Assembly: GCA_026413225.1 (NCBI GenBank)
Contig: CM048591.1
Coordinates: 43,195,303-43,259,302 of the forward strand
DNA length: 64,000 nt
DNA from: Otis tarda
Lineage: Eukaryota; Chordata; Aves; Otidiformes; Otididae
Direction of reading: 5' to 3'
Under the pieces are notes generated by a model that saw only the letters and a list, made by a program, of their open reading frames with translations, was not told the origin of the DNA and made no database searches. Positions 27,201-39,200 of the stretch are shown in pieces; the stretch's first letter is position 1; the number at the start of each line of letters is the position of its first letter. Position numbers and translations under genes: made by a program.

Positions 27201-30200
27201 GAGCCGTTTTTCTTATATCATCTCCCCGTATTCTCTCGGAGGGTAGGGGGGAGTGAGAGAGAAACTGCGTAGTCTGGTCCTGGTCGGTGCTGAACTACGA
27301 CACAAAGTAATTAGCTATGTCCCTAATTTTATACCTAAAGTAAAAAAAATAATTCTGTGACTTTTTTTCCCCAACAATGGCGTCAGATTGGGCATAGAGA
27401 TTGAAGCAAAGAAGGAGGGTTCAGAAGAAAATTGAGAAGTCTAGTTCTTCTGCTTATTAAATCAAGTGTGTTAATGAACATGCTCAATTACCAGGTTATT
27501 GAACTCCAAGTGGTGTAAACAAAAGACTTCTCTCTGCATAAAAACTGTATATCTGGCATAATTAAAGTTGTACCTTTTTCCTAGCATTGAAAGTTTTATG
27601 TAAATTTCAAAAAAAATCCCATCTCATAGTATATCTTATGTTTATATGAGAGAAAATAGCTCCAGCTGTGAAAGAGTTTGGTAAGATTGTCCTTAGTGAA
27701 TGTAATTAATTATGGTGTTTAAGCAGTTACTATTCCTGGCTGGTTTCTCTGCCCGCAAAAGGCTAGAGGTTAGTATCTCTCAAGACGGGTACATGGCTGA
27801 ATGCAACATATCTGTGGGTCTCAGTTCCTTGTGGGTTATCTGTTCAAATCTTACTCCATCCAGCCCTTGCAAAAGTGTTGCTGAGGTATGCATACTTGCG
27901 CCTTTTCTCTGCTGTGAGTGTCTGTGCAGTGGGACAATCTGTGGAAGCTGTGCAGGGTAACATCTTAATATTGCTGAAGCCGCACCTGCTATAAGTGCCT
28001 ATTCACTTCTGCAGCACCTTTATCACAACATTATATCTGTATTTTACACAACGCTTTTGTGCGAACAGCTAGGAGACTGCAAAACAAAAAGCCCCAAACC
28101 ATCAAACCAAGATTGGGTTTGACCCCTTTTGGGTCAAAAATGATGTATTGACCTAGGTTGAAAAAAGAAGTCCTGTTTAAAACCCGTTTGCTCAGCTGAG
28201 TGGTTTGAGCGCAGTTTTACAATTTAATTGTGTTGAGAACTAAGTAGTATTGAGTAAGTGTGGGTTCAGACATGTCTAGCCCTGCCCCAGTGTCCTTATC
28301 TAAGTGAAGCTAGTGAGCAATAAGGACTTGATGAGCCTTTCTGAAGCCAAAGCCGCTTCAATGTTTGTGCTGAAGGAGATGTTAATGGTGTGGAAAGTGT
28401 GTAACCAACTGATCTGCTGCACTGCCAGGTTAGAGGAGGCAGATATTAGCATACAATGCTCTGTAAACATACTCTGCTGGTTAGCAAGAGCACCACAGAG
28501 GGAAGCTATACATGGACTAATGGATACAGGCATATTTACATGGCAACAATTTTCCTTTGGCTATAAAGACATTTTTCAAGAATAAGCACATAAAAATATA
28601 TGTTTAGATCATATTTAAAAAAAAAAAAACCTCCAAAAAAAAAAAACCCACAACAAAACCACATAGCCAATTTGTATTTCTTTGAGAAAGACAAATTATG
28701 CATGGATATAAGCTGCATAAAGGACCTGAAGACCATACCTCAAAGTTCAGCTGTGGATAGTCAAACAGATTGCCCACCCAAGAGAGGGCTGAGTCGAGGA
28801 AAGCCAGCAGGGCAAGGAAGGAGATCAGATTCACAGCAATGTTTGCCACCAGCAGAATGGAGGTAGAGGCACCTTGACTGGCTGCTTCCAGCAGGTTGTT
28901 TGATTCACTTTATCAAGGAAAAAAAAAACAGACTGTGAACATTTTTTTTTAATTCAAGAACAAATCACAGAACTAAAAGTTACTTGATTAGAAATCTACT
29001 ACCAAAGCCGCCTGTTTACTCATAGGGAAAATAAGGATGAGGTAGAGTAGGTTTTTCCTCTCGATTCTCATCAGAGCCACTGGGAGGGTATGATTTTTTT
29101 TGGTGCCCCAAGGATGAATTCTGGCACATTCAGGGTTGGTGATGCTCCAGATCAGATCGCAATACTGTGACTGCCCCTGGCACCACTGGGAGGGGGGAGT
29201 GGGCACTGCTCTTCTTCCAGGCAGCCCTTGCAGAGATGCCTGGTTTGTTCAAGTCTTATAGCCTTACAAGTCTTTTTGCTTTGCCTGTCATTCTCAAGGG
29301 ATGTGAATCTCCCTGCAGATGGGCAATGAATTTGCTGCTGTCATTGTTGAAACGATGCTTTTGTATGCTTGCATTTACAGACTTGTTATGAAGCAAAGAC
29401 AGTAACAAAGCAAATGGGAAAACTGCTTGGTAACTCACCTGAGGTAGGCATTTCCCTCTTTCTTTGGAGGGTTTATTGTCTGGCCCAGGTCCTTGTCATC
29501 TCTGTGCCTGTTCCAATGGGTAATGATAACTCTGTACGTTGTAATGGGGCATAGTGCACCTGAATTCACAAACTACTTATTTGGGAAATATTAACTTATT
29601 GCTTGCACATCTACCATGTACTAACCCTAAAGATTCTGTATAAGGAGTTATTCTTCCAAATCTCATTTTTAGAGGAATGTTACTATTAACTACAGCCTAG
29701 ATCAGCTTACCTTTTTGCCATTTGTAGGCCACTCCTCAGAGTTACTACAGACTTTTCAGTTTCAGGCCAGAATAGTTTGGAGGTGACTAATGACGCTGGT
29801 GCTGACATGACAGAAGCAGTCAGTAGGTGGGAGGCAGAAACCTAGAATTCCAGATGACAGAAAATATGCTGTGATAACTACATCATGCACAAACAGGGAG
29901 AAGAGCAATTAAAATGATAGACACTTGGATGATCTTTCTACAGAGGATCATTGCTCACAAGGAAAAGAAGAGAATGAGCAATACAGGAGAAGGCCAATTG
30001 GAGACAGGAAAAGTCTAAGTAATGAATCATTTGGAGTAATCTTTCTAAGAGGCAAACTGCTTCAGTCCTCTCTAGTGGCAAGCCAGAAGGCAAAAGAAAA
30101 AAACAGAAAAGCCAAGTCCGTTGAGTACAGCTGAGTGTAGCAATAGCAGAGCAGGTGAGTGAGAGCCGGCCTTCCTTAACACCCCCTGAACACCCTGCAG

Positions 30201-33200
30201 TGGCAGAAAATTGGTTTTGTCTCTTGATGTTGTGTTTAAAAAAAAAATTACATGGCTTGTCATAAAATCTTCTATTCCCCTTTTACCCGTTCTTCCACAA
30301 GTTTCTACACAAAACTACTTCTTTGCTAGCTTCTACAGTGTATCTATTTCTCCTTTTCTTCTCTTACTCTCTCTTTTTGTCCAGTCCTCCTTTCTTGACT
30401 CTGCCTCTCTAGTATATTTTATTCAGACATGGAACTACTACATTTATCAACCATCCCCAATGATTCTGATCATAAATCACATCTTCAGCCCTGTTTTTCT
30501 GGCTTTGTGCTGCCAGCCCCTTAGCATACAAGAGGTTTACTACTTGTGTTTGTACAGCACCACTAGAACCTCAGTTGCAAGTTAACTCTTTAGGCTGATA
30601 TGGCTAGCAACAGTTCCTGAAGGACTTTATCACTGCCACAGTAATGAGAGGGTTGATCAGTTAGTATATTCCACATGTCAGCTCATTGGACTATAGAAAA
30701 GTAAACGAATCGGTTGTCTCCTTGCAGCTATGACAGGAAGTCTTTGTGTTACTTAGGTAGATGTTTGTGCTACTTAACAGTATATTCAAGATCAGATCTT
30801 AGTATCCTTTTTTTTTTACTGTTGGAAGACAGGGGATTTTTGTGGTTAACTCCTTCAGGAAAAAAGAAAAAAAAAAAAGATGGGAATGACTCTGGTATAC
30901 TTCCAAAGCATTTTAGCTGGGCTTCTACACTCAAATAATTTCAGATAAGCAATCTGTTTTCCAGTTCTCTTTCCCCATCTTACCCCAAAAGAAATATATG
31001 CTCCTAAGACACTTCCAGCAATAGTTGAGAATCCGGCTGTCATGACTGCATGGAGCTCAGATTTGGTGACGTGTGGTAAGTATGGCCGCACCAGGAGAGG
31101 AGACTCCGTCTGGAAGTGAGAAACAACTACCAAATTAAGAACTTCCAAATAAACCCTCAGAGGCTTCTTTTATTAACAGGGTGGAAAAATGAGTGGTTGC
31201 ATCACACTTTCTAGGTGTCTTTGACTAGTTAATCTTAGTACTAATGTGCTTTCATTCAGTGCTCTTAATACTAATAGGTTGGGGTTTTTTTATCCCAAGA
31301 AGGAAAATTTTACCAACATCTTGTCTGAAGATAGTTCTTGCTGGTTTACCATCTTGCCCACAGTTCCAATGAAATTGCCAAGAAATCCTTATCCAATTCA
31401 AAGTGAGATAGGGACAGCCACAGGTCTGAGCTGCAGGTAAGCCTGTGCGTCAGGTGAAACATGCGTACTAGCCCGCTATGGGCAGTTTAAAGCTCTCAGC
31501 TTCCCTGGCATGTGTGCGAGCACATCCTGGAGGAAGTGTCATGCAGGCACAAGTTTAAATCTTGAAGCAGTGTAATACAGTGATACAGCTAGAAAACTGA
31601 CATGCTAATGTTGCTTTTGGAGTTGGATGCTACTTGGTGATCTTTCCACATTGCTTTGAAGCCTAGGGCAGATGCTGCTGTAGTGCAAGTTTAATGGATT
31701 TCCCATTAAAGTGGACTGTTAGACTCTGTCCCATGCTTTTTTTTTTGCTAAGGCCTTGCATAGCCAGCCCTGGATCTTAATTTTCTACATTGTCTGTCTC
31801 TCCTGCCCTTACGTGCCTCATGCACCCTCTTTTCATCCCATTTGCATTTTCAATTGAAAAAAACCTGAAATTGTTATTTCTTCATAGCCTTGCAGTAGTC
31901 TGGTAGTCATTTTAGGGGAGATCCGTCACCTACATTTATGCATGACTTCCCGTTGGTAAAACATATGGTTCCCAAACTCCACCCCATTGTGCATCACTGC
32001 TGACTTATGAACATACTGGAATTCTGGAAATCAAGACCAGTTCTGGTGTACTGCAGTCCTAGCTTCATACAAAAGGATGAAATTCTTAATACACAGATGC
32101 TTACTGAGCGGCAATATTTCACCATATTCAGTAATCCTATGCTACCGTGGTTTTCTATGATGCAACTTACCTGTCCCACAAATATGTTACCCGCAGCTAC
32201 TAGAGACTCAACAGGAGTTGTCCCCATGAAAATTTGCATTATCCAACCAACCTAAAATGATTAAAAAAGAGAAAAAAACCAAACACATCTGTCTGCCTAT
32301 TCCATGCACTTCTTGAATTAATCATGCCAATGTAAGAGTTCTTAGACACCTTACAATATTTCCTGAGTCGATGATTTCAGCTTCAAAATATGGCATATTT
32401 ATTTAATAGTAGCATGTTGAAATAAACCAGAGGAGGAACAATTTAACAGAATTGAGAGTGCCTCAGGCTCCTCCTGGGCACTAAAATGTTAAACTAAATT
32501 AATCAAAGCTGATACTTTGATGTGTCCTTATTACTTATGTACCTGCCCAAAGGAACTTGGAACACATGAAGGGAAAAAAATAAGGGAAATTTAGAATAAG
32601 GCTAAAAATGTCTCATAGCACAGTATTTCAGCTAGGTGAAGTTTGTGGTGCTTATATAACAATCCTCTGATTAAGGACAAAGGACTTTTAAAGGGTATCT
32701 TCAAATAAGGTTTAACTACCACCATGCAAGATCTTTTCCTTTATATGAGTTCATTGGGTGGACAAGGTAGGAAGTGGACTTCCTGTGGACTTGCTTGTAT
32801 CTTAGTGGACACTGGCACTGGACCTAGGACCTGACAGAAATGAGCACTTACAGCATGAGGTGAGGAACCAACCTCTGATCTTATTCCGGGGGTGTGTGGT
32901 AGGAAGGTATATGCTACTGCAGTGCTTAGTAGAAAGCAGAAATCCACTGTCTGTGATGTAACCTTCTTCCTGCACTTTGGGGACTAGGAGAGGGGCAAGC
33001 AGAAAGGAAGATTTAATCACTCACAGCATCCGAGAAATGCTAAAGCTAGCCAGGCCAATCTAACTATGATGTTAACAATATAACCAGGTTAGGAAACTGT
33101 GCTATGTGATGCCAATTAGGATTTTGAAGTGGTAACATGTGGAACTATTTCCAAGTTAAAAATAAACAACTAATTTTCATACGTCTACCCCTGAGCAGCT

Positions 33201-36200
33201 TGGTCAGGACGACTGCTACAGTCTGGCTGCATGTGTTCAAGAAGTGTCCCCTGCTAGGCACAGTAGTACCTACTGGCAAAAATTCATACCTTTCCAATGA
33301 GCCATTGCATGAATCCAACATGGTAAAGCATAGATGTTACTGTGCTGAAGAAAACCACAATTGGCAGGACCTGATTTGGAGACACAAAATTGTTAACACT
33401 TCCTTTCTTTGATTCTGTAGGCCATTGAATTTTTGAAAAAGAAGCTCATGTTTTTGGAGTTACAGTTAAAGGCATTGAAAATCCATCACTAAGTTTACAC
33501 TTATGCTGTAAAATTTTTAACCTTCTAGAGTCATTGTTTATGTTTGTGCTGGAATTAAGTATTTTTCACATATCTACATAGTTGTCTTAACAGGACAGCA
33601 ACAGTTTTGAAATTGTCTGGTTTAACATGATATGCATTAGTTTATAGCCGTGTTCAAGTTAGATCAAAGATTTACTGGGCAATGGCATCTACAAAGACTT
33701 GGATATATACATCTGTAGACTTTGAAAACCACGAACAGAAACATATACAATGGAACTGTGGTGTAGAATCAGGGCTCCACTTCTCTGTGTCTAAAAAATA
33801 CCATTTAGACCACTTTGTAAGCAGAAGTTGAAGAGATTTTGATTTGGATTGTAGCTGACTTGATTTCACAGAATCAAGGGCAGCTTCCTTAGAAAGCCCA
33901 TACTGTGTTGCTGCCTTTTAATAACACCCTATAGAAAAATTCTCTTTTCTTCTGCTCTATTTATAGCATTGATTATAACACCGATGTGGAGTATTCAAGA
34001 GCTCTGTAACTGTACACAGGCCTATATTTATTAAGTACAAAAAGTGAATATAAGTGTCTTTCAGTGGAGACTGAAGGAAAAATATTTTCCTTAAACATAT
34101 CATTTAAAAGAATTGCATGAATGCCTAACTCACTGTCTGATGGATTATTAAATATGTTGTTTTTTCATCCTGAACAAAACTAACATCACTTGACTCTCAA
34201 GAATGTTAAATACACAGGATCTGAGCATTTCTATGCTAGTATATGCTAGTATATGCTAGTATACAACAGGAGGAAAAATCTCTCTAAAAGGTCCAAAATT
34301 AGGCAGATAGATGAGTTTCAGTTAAAACAGTACCGCTGACACTAGGAAGCTTTTATGTGTGTTCAACTGAGGGCATAAGGCATTATAAATAAAAGCAAGG
34401 AACAGAATGAAAAAGAACAAAACACTTTGTTAGTTCAGAGCTTTTTAGTAAATGGAAGCTGTGCCTTTCTAGAGGAGAGTTAGTATGACCAGCAATTTTG
34501 ATAAAGGTTTGGAAACTCAATTTAGATGATCAGACCCTTTCACTGGAAGGAGAGAGTGCAATTCACAGAAATCATTGTGCTCTTCAACAAGTTAATATGA
34601 GGCCGCTTTCTCTAGTTTGATTCTCTGATCCTTTCAGCAATCCTCTCAGAGTGGTTTGCCATGCAGTGATAGTAGAAAGTTTAGTTCAGTAAAAGTAACA
34701 CCTTTCTCCCCTGCCTTTTCTTTCCTGCCATTTTCTCTCCCTGTCCCTAAGCATGTGGTAGCTGAAGAACCATCTGGCTCCCAGACGACTCCATTCCATG
34801 GCACAAGTAGGCACCACCACGATGCCTGTAGGGAAACGGGTCTGGAGGGGCAGTGGGCAGATAGGCAAAGCTCAACTGTCTATAATGGATGGTAAAAAAC
34901 ATGAGAGAGAGTCCTCCCATCTTTCACTTCAAATGGATGAGAAGAGGTCTTAGGTTTGAGAACTGTGGCTTGGTTTTAGCTGAAGGAGCAAGAAGACAAT
35001 GTTCTGTCTATGCTGGGTGACAGCTGGCACCCTTCAGCCTGTTTCTTGTGCACATTCCTCTGAAAATACCTTAGATAACTTTAAAACATGGTTTTCCATT
35101 TTTGCGGTTGCAGGCATTTCTGGATGATTTTCCAGTTGTGACCCTTTATGCCTTGACTGCACAAAGCTGGAGATCGTTTTATAACAAAAGCCTGCTGCCT
35201 AAATCCCCAGTGACTTAATGTGGCACCTGTTATGTTCTGTCTTCATTAGAAAAGCGTAGCAACCATTTAATAGGTAAGTAACTGTAATGAATTGTCATGT
35301 CCGGGCAAGCTTTTATCTAAGGCATAACAAAGTCACGTGGAAAACACTGGCAAATTATTACTCTAAAATAAGCAGAATGTAAATAAGCTACCTGCAACAC
35401 AGTGCAGTGCAGCGGGTTTTCAATTGCCTTGGCTGCAGAGATAAACACAATGGAAAGCCCTTAACATGAAAACAACTAGTTGAACTCAAAAAACCCAAAA
35501 CTCTTTTACAGAAAGGTTCCCCACAGTGTTAATACACTGAAGCATTAAGTCAGTGGTTTTGAAACTTGGGAGAAAGAACAGGCTCAGGAAAAATGCTTCT
35601 GTCCCATGTCTATATGGAGCAGCCACCTCCTCTCCACCAGCTCCAAGAGGGGCTTTGCCTTCATGCTGGGCCCACATGGGGTTGCATGTTGCGAGTGAGA
35701 TGAGTGGAAAAATTGATAAGACAGAAGCGTCTTCTCCCCATCCTCTCCTTCCCCCTCCTTGCAGTGCTAAAACCAAGGGAGTAGGTCGCACTGGGTCAAT
35801 GACAGGCCCCTCTGAGGGCCTTAGGGCTTGTGTAGCAGGATGTGTGTGTCTGGGCAATGCCTTGATGGCAAAGAGCTGTACAGGGGCATGGGAGAGGGAG
35901 GGGAAAGCTCTGGTGGTGCTCCAGGGTCAGGCACCTGGCAAAGCACCCAGAGAGCAAAGGGAGCCCAGGCTAGGACCAGGTCTGGGGAGCGTGGAAGGAG
36001 CCCAGCCTTGCAGCTGCGGGTACAGGATCTGAGGAGGTAAGGAGTGGTATAGACCCTATATGCCCTTGTAGTTGAGGAAGGGTCTGAAGGGCTAGGGGAA
36101 GTGAGGAACAAGCACACATACGTGGAGGTAGGACTGTTACAAAAAAGGAAGCTGAGAACAGCTTCCCTCTGTAACTGTGGGGCTGTAGCATACCCTGTCT

Positions 36201-39200
36201 GTGTAGGAATATCTACACAGCATGGGGACGTCATGGTGGAACATCAGCCTTAACTGGCAGTGTTTCCTTTGTTGGTTAAATGTGAAATGTATTTGGAAAT
36301 AAAAGGTCAAGAGTCCCATTTATTTAAAAAAAAAAAACAAAAAACCCATGCAGTCATTGCATGAAAATGCTTCTAGGGAAAGAAAAGCTCTTAAAACTCA
36401 TTCTTCTGTCTCAGGGACTCCTACTTCCCTCTTTCTGCTGTAGTGCCCTTGTCGTCTGAGCCCAAGAGTCTGCCTTAAAGATGTGGGTACTCTGAACAGA
36501 GGGTGACAAAGAGACGGCCTCTAGTTTGCTTCTGCCATTAAAATATTCACTAGTTTAACTTGAGTATACACACACCATTACAGCCTGTAGGTGGAGATAG
36601 TTGTCAACTCTGAGAAAAGTGGGGAGAGAACCAAAAAAGGAAACGTGTCAGGGAAGTCAGATGGATCTCGGCTATAGCAGAAGCCTACTCGTAAAAAAGG
36701 GCTAGTGTGTTTCCATTTGGGAGGAGTGGATGGGTCTTGCTGTGTAATTATACCTGCAGGGTTAAACTATTAGAATTATATTTCTCTCTGTGGACAAATC
36801 TGTGTGGAAGTTTTGTCTCCAATATGTATAGCTCTTGATACCTACTAAGTACCTTTAAATAGTCAAGTTTTAACTGATAAATAAATTTAACAAGCACTCT
36901 GAAAAATTCCACATTTCAATGGAGAACTGGTATCAAAGAGTTCTTTAGAATTACATTTATGTGGCCTTCAAATGGTACAGTTAATGTTTTCCATAATACA
37001 ACCTCTAAGAAAATAAATTCTTTAGTTGGTATTTTTTTGTAAAACGGGTTATTTCATATTTATTATAAATTCTACAATATGATTTGACCTTACTAAAGAG
37101 CTACTTTCACAATCATGGTTATTGCCTATGCTACATGCAGGGCAGGGAGTGGAAATTGTTGGCTTCTCTCCCATTTGTTGCTTGATGGTCAGCTTTTTCC
37201 TTATGTTTCTTCAAAGGAGAACTTGCTGTTGATGTTTAAGAAACATCCTGGTTTCGGACACTCCTAAAGCCTGACCTTCAAAGCAAAGCCTTTCTCAGGG
37301 AGCCATAATCCTCCTAGCATGGAAGGGAAGCTGCTGACACAACAGAAATCTAATTCCCTGCTTGCTCAAAGCAGACGTTGCCTTTCATAGTCAGTAGGAT
37401 AGATGACTTAGTACTAAGAGGTTTTTTCCGACTACTTAAGTACTTGGGTGTGCTTGTTTATATGGGCAAGTGGTTTTTTCAAACTCTGAAGCTCTGTTCC
37501 TGCATACACAAATACGCATTTAAAATAACCCAGTTTATGCACGCAAATGTATGTATTTATGATTAATTAGTGCTTCCAAGGCTATGTGCTCAAAGGCTGT
37601 ACTGAGACTGGTCAGAATGCCCATTGGGTGCACACAAGGGATATGTCTGCTCTGGTAACTGTGGTCACCTAAGTTAGCAGAAAACTCAGGTGTCTCTGCA
37701 TACTGCTGGGGATGCAGTATGGACACAGCTGGGCTCTGACAGTTTCTGCAAAGACATACTCTATCACTTGTCTGCTGTCTCTCGAGAGCTATGTGGAGAT
37801 TGAGAGGTTTCTCTTTTGGAGGGCACTTAGAAATATCTTGGGGCAAGATTTGGACAGCTCAGCGCTACATGCAAAGCTTGTAAAATAGCTAAAAGATATT
37901 AAAAACCACTTTAGACTATCTTAATCTCTAAATAAATGACAAGTGTTTCAAGAGAAACACTTATTGATACAGGAGGAGCATACGGAGCATGTTTCGGTGT
38001 CGCTGTGCACTTGTCTGCCCCTCTGTTTACCATGTATGTTCCTATAGCAAGACATACACAGCTTTGAAAATCAACTAATGGGTTTTGTTTTCTTGTTTTT
38101 CAGTGTGAAAATAACCTACTTGTACCTGTTACCCTCTTCTAGAAATTCCACATGCCTTTTGCTGGCTTATTCCATAGAATAAGACTGATGGATGCGTGCA
38201 TACACAGAAGCAAACTTTTGACTGTCTGGTCCCCAGTTATGGCTTTAATCAGGAAAGTATTTTGCATAACCACTGAAGCATTAAAAAAATCACTTTTAAG
38301 ATATCATATTCATAAGGCACTGTGGAAAAACACAGGAAAAATGGCATTGGGAGTGGGAATTAAACCATGTTACCCCCAAAATATGTAATTGTGAATGCAA
38401 ATTGTCATTTGAGTGCTCAATAGATTAAAGGTGAGAGGAGACTGGAAAGTTAAATAAAAGGTACAAAAATACTGCAATTAAAATATAATTTATATTTCTT
38501 GCTGAAATACTTCATTCTTTTCCCCTCTAATGTGCTCTGACTGTTCTTAGGAACAGCATATTTTACAGGTAGTACTGAAAGAACTAAGTGTGAAGAACAT
38601 CCAGTTTGGAATATCACCTCCAGGAAAAAAAAGAAGATAAAAGTTGTGTAAGTCCATGGTCAGGTGGGCTTTTGTCTGAAATATCAGATAGAAGAATGGT
38701 CTCTGAGAAAGTCCTGATAAATTTCTCGTGATTGTTTTGTGTGTGTTTTGTTTTTTTTTTCTTCTGTGTATGTTCTTAATTCCAGCCTAAGCAGGTATTA
38801 TGGCATGGGCTAGATGTGGGAGCAAAACCAGATGGGATGCTGGTGTGATTTAGAAAGCACAGAGCACATCAGCTCTATTCCAGCAGTTTCTCAACAGAGT
38901 CTCCTAAGGGACAGCTGGGAAATTTCCCTGGGATCTTACTAATGCAATAACAATGTAATGTAATTCTTCCTGCTTGTGCAAGGGGAGCTTCTTCTACCTG
39001 GTGTAAGTATACATCTAGTCTTTCCGCTTCTATGGGGGCAATGTCTCTGAGGCAGTGGTCTGCCCAGCCATTCAGTATAGAACAGCAGAGCATGGTATAT
39101 CACCTTTACTTGTGGAGAGGTGGGGAAGACAGGCTGGAGGTAATGTTTTTTACAGTGACCAGGTAGAAGCCTTTTAACCAATTCCTCATAGAAACGTATA

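Larger units (their letters stand above)
26165..27302 (+). mobile_element. Solo LTR of an endogenous retrovirus (ERVL-like), 1138 bp
   Basis: Bounded by TG...CA (TGTTCTGG to CTACGACA) and a perfect 5-bp duplication, CAAAG. There is no internal gag/pol and no second LTR nearby, so it is a solo LTR left by recombination. Promoter-like CCAAT (26290-26294) and TATTTAAG (about 26335) lie near the start, and AATAAA lies at 27114-27119, so the plus strand is taken as sense. The GC-rich middle (about 26640-26900) repeats a loose unit around CTGCAGCCCGTGGAGG and keeps long frames open on both strands; these do not look like real genes. It sits in an SLC28A3 intron, antisense to the gene. A relative lies at 53294-54425. 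Confidence 0.92.
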
